Shown piece by piece: positions 1-8,914 of a DNA stretch of 24,012 nucleotides. The stretch lies in the NCBI GenBank assembly GCA_015680685.1, contig MNCI01005318.1:165966-189977 (forward strand), written 5' to 3'. The position numbers and the translations under genes are program-made. The stretch comes from Gnetum montanum. Its lineage: Eukaryota; Streptophyta; Gnetopsida; Gnetales; Gnetaceae. How positions within the stretch are numbered: the first letter of the stretch is position 1; each line of letters begins with the position of its first letter. The notes under the pieces were generated by a model. That model was not told the origin of the DNA, made no database searches, and saw only the letters and a list, made by a program, of their open reading frames with translations.

Positions 1-112
1 TGACACACCCTGAACTATGCAACTGTGGCTACCAAATGCTAATCATTACTGGGATCACCACACATAACACAAGTGCTCGAAGTGGTCGTACTGAGGCACC
101 TATTTAGCCTAA

Positions 113-403
113 GTGTGATAAGCAGCCGATTCCTTGGCTAGCCGTACACACCCGTGGGCACTCGTAGCCAAGTCGTACTTATCACACGCTCTAGCCTAGC
201 GATGAGTAGCCAATTCCTTGACCAGCCGTACACATTGGACTACCACTGGGATTACCAAGCATAGATCCTGGAATACGTTACTAGATTACCAAGTAGTCAC
301 AATGCTCATGATCAAGTCGTACTCACGCGTTGCGACGAGCAGCCGATTCCTTGATTAGCCGTACACATCCATAGATGCTCGTAATCAAGTCATACTCGTG
401 CGC
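113..403 (-). repeat. Three modular hairpin units in the U5 of LTR-A
   Basis: Three units share one plan: outer arm, 10 unpaired bases (CAGCCGATTC or TAGCCAATTC), 8-base inner arm, loop, inner arm, 5 unpaired bases (TCGTA or TCATA), outer arm. Unit 1: outer 113-122/178-187 (GTGTGATAAG/CTTATCACAC), inner 133-140/165-172 (CTTGGCTA/TAGCCAAG). Unit 2: outer 199-206/322-329, inner 217-224/309-316 (CTTGACCA/TGATCAAG, one mismatch) with a long loop. Unit 3: outer 332-339/395-403, inner 350-357/382-389 (CTTGATTA/TAATCAAG). Arm sequences differ between units but stay complementary. Position after the polyadenylation signal places them in the 5' leader of the element's RNA. Confidence 0.75.
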
Positions 404-471
404 ACTAGGAAAGCAATAAATAACAACAAAATAAAACCATGTACTGCAAGGTTTATCCAATCAAGTTCATC

Positions 472-477
472 TTTATT
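472..477 (-). promoter_or_regulatory. Polyadenylation signal of LTR-A
   Basis: Minus-strand AATAAA about 170 bases downstream of the TATA box of LTR-A. It lies at the position matching the AATAAA of element C's LTRs, and marks the R/U5 side of the LTR. Confidence 0.5.
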
Positions 478-645
478 TTCGTACACAACTTGTGTTCAGG
501 TTACAAAGTTGCTCGAATAAAGAGCCGTTCACTCTAGGACTCCTACTGCGGGCACATGGGAAATTAATCTAACTCTGGAGTGTTCAAACTGCCAGAGCTT
601 CGCTACTTCTAGCCAGGATTAGGAAATGAAGGGAGTGCTGCCTCT

Positions 646-653
646 TATTTATA
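646..653 (-). promoter_or_regulatory. TATA box of LTR-A
   Basis: TATAAATA on the minus strand, about 105 bases inside the LTR start at 756. This is the same offset as TATATAAA in element C (3562, from a start at 3451). Transcription would run leftward, starting near 615-620. Confidence 0.7.
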
Positions 654-665
654 GATATGGCGGCG

Positions 666-748
666 GACCGCGATATCACGTATGCGATATTGCAGGGGCG
701 GACCGCGATATCGCGACAGCTACGATATCGCAGCTTGTGCATATCGCG
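666..748 (-). repeat. GATATC palindrome cluster in the U3 of LTR-A
   Basis: Five GATATC-like cores crowd the segment just upstream of the TATA box: 672-677, 685-690 (half site), 704-715 (CGCGATATCGCG, a perfect 12-base palindrome), 723-730 (CGATATCG) and 741-747. Two of them sit in the longer direct repeat GCGGACCGCGATATC. All carry flanking CG. The position in U3 suggests promoter elements, but no binding factor can be named. Confidence 0.65.
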
Positions 749-756
749 TCTCATCA

Positions 757-1660
757 TGTAGGATTCTTCCCAGAAAGTCTAAAATTTTATTTATTGAGGT
801 ACATGTATGGGGTTCTAATAGATAACCTTATCTTCTTGTTAAAAATTTACTTTTCATATTCTAGTGTCATGACATTGTATGGTATATGTCTATGGATTTC
901 ATTCATCATTAGCACTACATATTTATTTTCTTCTAGTGCATTAAGATTCATGAGGTGTCTTTTTTTTCTTGTGCTAGACTAATGTTGAGGTTAAGCTCAT
1001 AAGTTATGTTGAATGTACATAACTCTAGCTAGATGAAAAGTTTTGATATTTTTACATATACTAGCTCATAAGAAGAGTAGCCTATAAGAAGTTTCCAAGT
1101 GGAGTGATAGGCCCATAAGGCATTGTTGAGTTCTATGCTTCAATCTCCTCTATACCTACTAATGATCCTAGTAATGATCCATGTTATCTCCCTATTGATA
1201 ACCTCAACTTGATCATTTTCTTGGAGATGATAAAGTGTGGTTAGTTTATGTTTTACCCCCAAACGTCTTATCAATTTCTTAAAGTTAGCACCTATAAAGT
1301 GATTTCCATTAATTAAAATAAGTGCCCTAGGTATACCAAACTTATTTATCATACTTTTTTGGAAAGTCATAGCTATGATTATGGATGTACAATTTGTTAA
1401 TATTGTAACCTCTACTAACTTCATGCAGTAGTCCACTACAATGATGATGTAGGGTCTTCTATTTGACATGTGTGTGATGGAAGCCATGAAATCAATTTTT
1501 TAAAGATCAAGTTTTAAATAATTGAATTCATTGTTAAAGATCCTCCAACCTAGTAGTCATTCCATCTCTTTCGCATCACTCGCAAGAGTTGGCAAAGTGA
1601 TGTAAATTTCTAAAGATAGTTGACCAAAAGTATTAGGGCATGAGGACATTGTAGATCATT
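757..1660 (-). pseudogene. Element B integrase, decayed and cut at its C-terminus
   Basis: The integrase would insert element cDNA into the host genome. A remnant of the N-terminal zinc-binding region lies about 1540-1640 (YITLPTLASDAKEM). The core runs about 1140-1500, with KIDFM (first catalytic Asp, codon 1491-1493), VVDY, then LINGNHF where the second catalytic Asp is replaced by Asn, and QVEVINREI with the catalytic Glu kept. Downstream, after a stop at 1137-1139, come NALWAYHST, SSYELVY and QEDKVIY, typical of the Athila integrase C-terminal part. The frame ends in TFWEESY at 757, where a GPY-like segment is expected and LTR-A begins. Several stops break it. Confidence 0.85.
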
Positions 1661-1984
1661 CTCCTTCCTACATAGTGACCTACACAAGGTCCATCTTGAG
1701 CATCTTAGAGAATTTTGAGTTGATCTTCATCAAGAATGTACCATTGTACCAAGTCATTCTCATAAATCTTATAGAGGTTTTCCTCTATCTCCATGTAGTA
1801 CTTGACTTGGTAAAGGAAGCATTGTTTTTTCTTCTTGTCATATTAAGTAGGAATTTCCCGTGTTAGTTATGAAAGGAAGTCTATGCACCAATTTCTACTA
1901 CATTTTATGTTACCATTGTTTCCTTTGCAAAAATTATTTCATTAGGAAACTAATCAAAAAAAGACTCTTCATCATCCTTTTTAT

Positions 1985-2400
1985 TCTATTGTAACTGAGA
2001 TAAATGATCTATAAAAACATTCTCAATTCCTTTTTTGTCAATCATTGTAAGATTGAACTCTCTTTAAATTACCAACCACCATATAATATAAGGACTAACC
2101 ATCGGTTTGTTCATAAAAATGCACATTGCACGATAACCTATATGCATAAAAATTAGATATTCAAGTACATTATACCTAAATTTCTCTAAGACATACCCCA
2201 CAACCATTAGTTCTTTCCTTATTGTGATGTGGTTCAAATGTGTATCTACAATTATTCTACTTACATAATGAGTCCACTATGGACATTTTTATTATGTAAT
2301 TATGTACGAATTGCTTCCAAGGCAAAGTTAGATGCATCTTTCATAATGTGAAATGGCTTAGACTAATTAGAGGCTTATAGAATTGGAGTTTCTATAAGTT
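1985..2400 (-). pseudogene. Element B RNase H
   Basis: This is the RNase H domain of the pol polyprotein, which degrades the RNA strand of the RNA:DNA hybrid during reverse transcription. The minus-strand reading includes HYVSRIIVDTHLNHITIRKE followed by VVGYVLEKFRYNVLEY, then IDKKGIENVFIDHLSQL. These match the usual gypsy order: a YYASR-like start, a conserved KELLA-like segment, and an ADHLSRL-like end. It lies between RT and integrase, as expected, and contains stops, so it is not functional. Confidence 0.75.
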
Positions 2401-2439
2401 TTTACTTCAATAGTTCAAATGCATGATTACATTCCTTAG

Positions 2440-3345
2440 TCCACTCAAATGATGTATCTTTTTTTTTTGTTAAATCCCCCAATGGTTTGGTAATTTTAAT
2501 GAAATTTTAATTAAATATCCTACACTAGCCTATGTGTCTAAATAATGATTTAACATATTTGATAGTTTGTGATCTTTATATTATTCCTTGGATCACTCTT
2601 GTATTTTATGAATCCATCTTTATTTCCTTTTTTGAAATCTAGTATTTAATGACAATACCTTCCTAGAGCATCAAATGGCTTTTCTACCAATTGAGCTTAA
2701 GATTTTTTTTAATGCATCATTTTAACACATACTCTAAAAAATCTAATGTCTACTTAAAATCATGCCCATAAATGACAAAGTCAACCATTAAAGACTTCAA
2801 TATCATTTCTAATTTGTTACTAAAAGATGTTGAGGACAAGTCATTAAAAGGTTATAGATGCATTAGACAAATCATGTGACCATGTTCAATAAATGAAAAT
2901 TCATGAAAATCCTCCATTGTCTACATTTCTTTAGTAAAGTAATGAATGAGCTTACCTAGTTACTATCTACAACAAGGTAGATGAATCCTACTTTAAGAAG
3001 CTTCTCAACCTTCTTAACTACCTGCTTAAGTTTGAGATTCAATCTCATTTTTTTGTTATCCTTTTGGTTTAATGGCAAAGTCTATATATATTTTGTGCTA
3101 GCATATGTGTGGATTAATACCTATGATTTCATCATATGAATAGGTAAAGATTATTAGTCATCTATTCACCACTTCTAGTAGCTTCTATTTTTTCTTGCCT
3201 ATGAACATAACATTCATAATTACCAACCAATTTTTTATTATTTAAAAACACATATTTAAGAGATTCTGATCATGTTTTTAATTCTAAGGGTTTTAATTCA
3301 TAAATTTCTTAGATCTCCAACCATCCCTAATCCATGTTTGATTCT
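2440..3345 (-). pseudogene. Element B reverse transcriptase and protease-RT linker
   Basis: The RT copies element RNA into DNA. The minus-strand reading starts with linker wording (YELKPL, SLKYVFLNNKK near 3220-3310), then THMLAQNIY, then MRLNLKLKQVVKKVEKLLKV (near 3000-3045) and GFIYLVVDSN. This is the order seen at the start of Athila/Tat RT domains. The catalytic YxDD-type motif appears as LMVDFVIYG near 2775-2800, where the first Asp is replaced by Val. Frameshifts and stops are frequent, and the fingers/palm region around 2820-2900 is poorly preserved. It continues the pol frame that begins with the protease at 12860-13340, interrupted by element C. Confidence 0.8.
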
Positions 3346-3445
3346 TATTGATTCTTTACATGATAGAGTTTATTTTTAAGTTGCTCCATCTTAGCCATCC
3401 TATCAACATAGGCACTTGTAAGAGTTTCTACTAGTTCCATGCATA

Positions 3446-3450
3446 TTATA
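3446..3450. repeat. Target site duplication of element C, left copy
   Basis: TTATA directly before the TGATGA start of C's 5' LTR. The partner TTATG lies at 12737-12741, with one transition between them. Five bases is the usual duplication length for Ty3/gypsy elements. Confidence 0.75.
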
Positions 3451-4297
3451 TGATGAGTTGTCAGCACTATACTGCATTAACATGATCCCATTCACACAAT
3501 CGCATTGACACATGGTTTGCTTCTTTGACATGTACACATTGACATAGTGTCTCCTATCACCTATATAAATGTGCACATCAACCACATTTATGACATCCAT
3601 TATTTAGTATCCTAATGAAGCTCTTGTATTTTGTTCATTTAACAATTAGAATATTTTCTAAGTGCTCACAATAGGAGTGAGAAGTGTACAGATCTTTATT
3701 CAAACACTCATTTACCTACGCACCTCAATGTGACTAGCAATAAAGACAAGCTTTCTTCACAAACCTTACAACATTTGGAATTAGCTTAATGTTTACTTAA
3801 TGTATTTATTATTTGAACAATTTACTTTAATGCATCAAATTAATTAATTAATTAGTGATTAATTAATATACATAAGTATGACCATTTCAAGCATATGTTA
3901 TCGTTTGGTAATCCTAGTAGCACTTAATGCTTAGTAACCTAGTAACGTTACAATGTGGTTCAGGATGTGTACGGTAAATGGGAATGGATGCTTATGTTAG
4001 GATTAGTTAAGATATTAGTTAGTTATTAGATTAATTAAACATTTAATTACATTATTTTCTGGCACTTAGGTGATTTAAATACTAAACATAAAATGATAAA
4101 AATCATATGCCTCATTTACACTTAACCATACATTTTCACTTCACAAGTGAAACTGAGAAGACAACAATCACATGCATTAGATTCACTTCTTGGTCCTACT
4201 ATACTTAGAGAGCTAAAGTCTACAAAATTTGATCAAATTGCTTATTGAACACTAGTGATCCATATGGTTGGGTGTAGGGACTGCTCAATACTCATCA
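3451..4297 (+). repeat. 5' LTR of element C
   Basis: It starts TGATGAG and ends CTCATCA, followed after one base by the PBS. TATATAAA lies at 3562-3569 and AATAAA at 3739-3744. From about 3520 onward it aligns almost base for base with 11980-12736. The first 70 bases are more diverged, with a roughly 10-base length difference. It includes an AT-rich (TTAA)n-type stretch near 3838-3866. Confidence 0.92.
3562..3569 (+). promoter_or_regulatory. TATA box of C's 5' LTR
   Basis: TATATAAA, 111 bases into the LTR, identical in the 3' LTR (12014-12021). AATAAA follows at 3739-3744, giving a short R region. Confidence 0.75.
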
Positions 4298-4298
4298 T

Positions 4299-4317
4299 TA
4301 GCACCATTGCCAAGGAC
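4299..4317 (+). promoter_or_regulatory. Primer-binding site of element C (tRNA-Asp type)
   Basis: TAGCACCATTGCCAAGGAC, one base after the LTR end. It matches the tRNA-Asp-complementary PBS known for Athila elements except at positions where G has become A, mostly in CG contexts. That pattern fits deamination on the opposite strand. It fixes the element's orientation as plus. Confidence 0.85.
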
Positions 4318-4319
4318 TT

Positions 4320-4700
4320 TTGTTAGCTACGTGCTCTATCTAGGACAATAGTGAAATCATTAAACGATTGTTGTAATGGTATTAACAATTTATATTTTTG
4401 GAAATATTAGTATTTTAATTCACATAAATTATTAATTAAAATCATTTCTCCTTTAAAAAGGATCAATAATTCATCATATGATGAGAACACTCATAGGAAA
4501 ACTAGTAGGTTCTATACTAAAGAGAACTAGAGTGAACAACCTCAAGCAGGGGTTTCATATGCTCATTTCGACTGTTACCACATGCAAATACTATGTTCAA
4601 CTAATATACATAATTCTATAGGAGATGAAGCCCTAGCTCAAGGAAGACATCAAGGCCTAAGATCTCCTCTAAATTAAGAAAGGATACATCAAGAGATCAT
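4320..4700 (+). other. 5' leader of element C
   Basis: Non-coding stretch between the PBS and the first gag-like ORF. No further signals were recognised. It is AT-rich without clear repeats. Confidence 0.6.
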
Positions 4701-6906
4701 ATGGAGAACTATAGGATCCATGGTGATTCTCCCAATTCACCATCTTCCTCTTCCTCTTCAACATCTAGTTCTGACAAAGATGAATGTAGGTATAGATATA
4801 GAGCTAAACTATGGGATCAAGATAAATATAGAATAAAACCCAAGGGCAAAATCAAAGACATCAAAATGAGCATAAACAAGATCATCACAATTAGATAAAT
4901 AGAAATGGCAATTATCATGATGACATGTCTAATGAAAATGAACCCTTACTAGAAACTAAGAGCATGACATAAATCTGGAAGGCAGTTAGAATACCTCATA
5001 TGCATCAAAGGGAAAGTTGCATCAAACAATTAGATATGAATAACATGTCTAGATTTGAGGGCAGCTATAATTTTGCTCCACAATGGCATCTACAAGCCTT
5101 TCACAATGCCTGTGCCCTGTAGAACATCAAAAGTAAGTGGCAAAAGCTTAAGCTCTTTCCTAGGACACTCATAGAAGAATATGGAAGTTGGTATAGATCA
5201 TTGGAACCATATTCAATCCACTAGTTATCTACAATGCTTGAGCTTTTCAACAAAAAATATCAAGCCTATGAGAAATTGTCCAATCTAAGAAAAAAATCCA
5301 AGGATGGAAGCAAGAAAATCATGAATCCTTGATGTGGCCTTGGATAGATACTATTCTCTACTACATAGATGTCCAAGTCATGGGTTTTCTCAAAAGGAGC
5401 AACTTCTCCACATCATAGATGGGCTTTGTAACCAAACAAGGAAGACCCTTGGAATCTATGCCCAAGGGCAACTATCCAAATTAAGAGCCCATCAGAGATA
5501 AAGGCTAGTGGATCAAGAGGCAAAAGAAAAAGAAGAACTATGTAAAAGGAAGATTTTTTAGGAATATAATTGGGACCCAACTCTTTAAATAAGAAAGGTA
5601 CATATGTATGATAAGGAAAAAGAGAAAGCTCTCAATGTGTTGATTGCACAATAGACCTTTCCAATATAAAAGGCTATCACTGAGATTGAAGCAAGGTTGG
5701 ATAACATGTGGAAGTTGATGAACAAGAAAGTTACAACCTACTTAGAAACCATAGGGGATAAGTTAGTGCAAAATGAATCAAGTGATTAAAACAAAAAGAG
5801 GAAAAAGAACAATGAAATAGGTAGGAACAATTATTAGCAAAAAGGAAAAATTGCTCTATAGTAGAAGAGGTTACAAACTCAAGTATAGAAGAGGATGATG
5901 GATGTGACATCTACCAATATGACCATATAAAGGGCTATTGCCCAGTTATGTTACATCTACATGAGTATGGGGCTTTTGCTTTAAATCCCAAGTTCATCCA
6001 AAAGAAAATGCCTAGGAATTATCTTACTCACAAGGTAATTATAGATAGTCCTACAACCATCTGTACTATTTTAATAGGACTTCTTATTGGCCTCAAAACT
6101 ACTATCAATTGCAGTGGCAAAACCCACAATCATGGGGAAGGCCATCATCAAACCAACACTACCCTTATCACCAGTTAGACTCGTATGGATATTATGTTCA
6201 GCAACTTGTTTTCCTAGCTAATTCTACTTCCTATACATTGAATCACTACTACCACCATCCTGAATATCATCAACCCATAGCATCTCCTATGGGATCACCA
6301 TCTCACATCTCTTATCCTTCAACACATCCTCACTACTCTTATGCTACCCTCCATCATATGCCACCACCAACAATGCAAGAAGAATTGGCACTACAACCTC
6401 AATAGAAGAATGTCACTTCTCTTGTGAACATATATAAAAATGACCATGTTAGTAGATCTCCACAAAAATCTAGGAAACATCCCTTCCATAGGATGGTTCC
6501 CACTCATGTGAATAAGACACGTAGATTTACTAACTCATCAAAACCAACAAAAATGTAGTGTAGCATCCTTCCTTATCAAAACAATGTCTTCTAATCCTAC
6601 ATAAGAACCAACAACTATCACCACCCCAACACAAAATGGAAAAGATAAACCTAGTATTAAGAAAAGAAAAAACATTCCATGCATTACTAATAATAACAAA
6701 GGGTGCAACTATGGGCTAACGGTTCGAAGTGTTCAATCAATTCCTACACTAGCCCATAGTGAACACAAGGAACAAGAGTGTGTGCAAAACTAGATCGACA
6801 AAATAGCCACTAAACCAAAGGACACCTAGTGGCTTGTAAATGAGAATTTTGAACTATTCAAACAATGCAGCCATAAACTTAGTTGTGAGAAAGATGCCTC
6901 ATTTTG
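4701..6906 (+). pseudogene. Element C gag, decayed
   Basis: The Gag polyprotein forms the particle that packages element RNA. The reading starts at the ATG at 4701 with a serine-rich tract (SPSSSSSSTSSS). Shifted frames follow: FHNACAL with NIKSKWQKLKLFP (about 5099-5165), then CPSHGFS, LLHIIDGL and IYAQGQLSKL (about 5365-5485), all typical of gypsy Gag cores. A lysine-rich coiled segment follows (5500-5780). A damaged zinc knuckle, CDIYQYDHIKGYC, lies near 5903-5941; its second Cys is Tyr. The C-terminal part is rich in Tyr, His, Pro and Gln (6109-6405, YGYYVQQLVF). The matching region of element B is at 13340-15330. Many stops are TAG or TAA at Gln positions. The end at about 6906 is the last plausible frame end. 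Confidence 0.82.
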
Positions 6907-8370
6907 AATCAATAACTAATAAGTCCTTTTTCTTTTTTATTTTACACCATTTTTAGGACATTTTTGTCTTTCTTAAATCTTTTACATTTTACTTTATTTT
7001 TACTTTATTTTGTTTTGATTTTTGGAATGCTTTTTTTATGTTTGTTTTGTTTTTCTTTATTACCATTAAGACTAAGTGCAACTATAGCTGTTAATTGATG
7101 ATGGTTTCTACTTTAATGTTATTTGATTGCTAATGTCTAGATTCTATCTTTGAATTTTGGTATTGATAACTAATACATGGTTTCTTTTTCATGATAATAA
7201 GCAATGAGTCCATGCCATCCACCCATCCACAAAACTCTATGGTGTTCCCTTATTTTGAATATATGCAATCTCTTCTTAAATGAAACTTTTAACAAATTTG
7301 TGACGTTGCTAGTTTCCAACCTTGGGAAGGATAAAATGGATAGACAAGGATGTGACTTCAAGGATATTTGATGCTCTTCATAGTCATCTACCCTCTTGGG
7401 TACATGAGTGTTTTCATGAATTTCTCACCATTCCACTGTAGACCAATAATAGGAAGCTAAAATTCTTTGCATGGTGTGGTTCCCATCAAAAACAAACAAA
7501 AATTTAAAATTTAAAAATAAATAAATAAATAAACAAAAATCATGAAAATTCAAAGAACGCCCCTTAGATGAAATAACAAGCTACAAGCACTAGTTATGGG
7601 ACTAGAAAGACATGTTACCCATGCCTAAAGCTCTCCTCTAACTAAGGTCCATCTCAGTTCCTGCTTCTCTTTTCTTCTTCTTTAGGAATGGTGATTAATC
7701 TATGGGAATGCTCTTATACCTTAAGAGGATGGACTGGTCTTAGAGTGTTGATGCAAAGTCACTAAAAGTGGTTGGTTTTAATTTGGACTAAGGATGGATG
7801 TTATCATGTCATATTAACCACAAACTCCATAAGGGACTTCATGTGACCATGATATGAGACTCCATTTCACTCTTTCTCCTTCATTTATGCTTCCCATAAC
7901 TCATCTCACTATCATTTTCCATGTTTTTTTTGATTTCTTGGTTTGATATGCCAAAATTCTTAGGTAGCTTCTTTTGGGATTTGGTCCTTAACTTACCATA
8001 ATCATTAATCATCCATGGGGCCCACAAATTCCTTGGTTTGAGGATATGTAATGGTATTAAGAACATAAGCCTACTATGGGAAGGATCCACATGCATTGCA
8101 CTTGCTTGGACTAGTTAATTTTCTTATCCTTAGACATTTGTGCATTCAAACCTTCTACATTCCATGTCAATTACATCCAGTTGTTCACTTCTTCATGGAA
8201 TTTCTCTATCATTCTCCTAATAAAATCTCCTTTTTATGAACATTTAAACCCTTTTCATGCATTCCATCATGCTCTAGGGTTCTTGGGCTTCCTGTGGACT
8301 TCAATTTCATGTTAAAACTCTTCATTTTTCCATAATTTTCAAGGTTGGAAATTTTTTTTAACCGCTACAT
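6907..8370 (+). other. Non-coding spacer of element C where pol would be expected
   Basis: No protease, RT, RNase H or integrase wording is visible in any frame. It begins with a T-rich stretch (6926-7065) and contains an (ATAA)n run near 7515-7533. Small ORFs here, on either strand, have no family features. T-rich DNA of this kind often lies downstream of pol in Athila elements. The gag may therefore have been joined to the post-pol region by a deletion near 6910, or the element may always have lacked pol. Confidence 0.6.
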
Positions 8371-8394
8371 CAATTGGATCACATCAACGTAGTT

Positions 8395-8640
8395 AGCCAT
8401 GTCAACATGATCCTATCGACATGATCTTGTTGACACAATGCAAAAATTCTATATATACCTTGCAATGCTTTGATAATTTTTGCCATTTGCATTAAACGTA
8501 AGAGGAGTTTTTGCAAATTTTCAGAGCCCAAAACCTTCTAGAGCCCATAACTTTCAAACCATTTCTTCAATTATCCTCGTTCTTTAGTCCTGCAGCTACT
8601 AAAGGTACGCTCTACATTGTGGGGGCCACAAACCTTAGGT
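8395..8640 (+). promoter_or_regulatory. LTR-like internal promoter candidate in element C
   Basis: TGTTGACACAATG at 8428-8440 is followed nine bases later by TATATATA (8450-8457). C's 3' LTR has TGTTGACGCAATG (11989-12001) followed by TATATAAA (12014). Upstream are two copies of ACATGATC (8405-8412, 8419-8426) and a GTCAACA/TGTTGAC inverted pair (8401-8407, 8428-8434). Downstream, AAAG|GTACGC (near 8603) resembles a plant splice donor. The placement, about 460 bases before the accessory ORF, suggests a separate transcript, but the sequence downstream of the TATA box is not LTR-like. This is an inference. Confidence 0.4.
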
Positions 8641-8914
8641 TTTTAACAAAAATATTTCAAAACATTTTCTAACTCCCACATGGTTTAACTAATAAAGAAA
8701 TATTAAAATCACTAATTTATGAGAGTAAAACCTTTTCAACAAACTCTGGCAGACATTAAAATGAAATAATAATAATATAATATTAAAATAATCAAACCTA
8801 CCATCATCACAACTTATTCAAATGTAACTAAACCAAATATCAAAGTGTTCCAAAGTTACACACCAAATGCTAATCCTTGATCATGTTGTGATTACATATG
8901 ACACCAAGACCAAA

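Larger units (their letters stand above)
1..756 (-). mobile_element. Partial Athila-like LTR (LTR-A), continues past the left edge
   Basis: Read on the minus strand, this begins TGATGAG at 756, like the LTRs of element C (TGATGA at 3451 and 11917). It has a TATAAATA box about 105 bases in and a polyadenylation hexamer about 170 bases further on. Its U5 side matches the reverse complement of C's LTR in order: the ACACACCCTGAAC region at the left edge aligns with the GTACACATCCTGAAC region of C. From that alignment roughly 350 bases of LTR should lie left of the window. It is much richer in CpG than the rest of the window, so it looks young. The right border cuts B's integrase reading frame. 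Whether it is a 5' LTR or a solo LTR cannot be decided, because the other end is not in view. Confidence 0.78.

Noticed and set aside
1-756. LTR-A as the 3' LTR of element B
   Set aside because: It shares only family-level similarity with B's 5' LTR, lacks a polypurine tract on its right, and cuts B's integrase inside a coding segment.
626-982. 118-codon plus-strand ORF
   Set aside because: It runs across LTR-A's U3 and the border into B's integrase, antisense to both. It has no protein features.
3403-3600. 65-codon minus-strand ORF
   Set aside because: It lies mostly in C's 5' LTR and crosses its border, antisense to the element.
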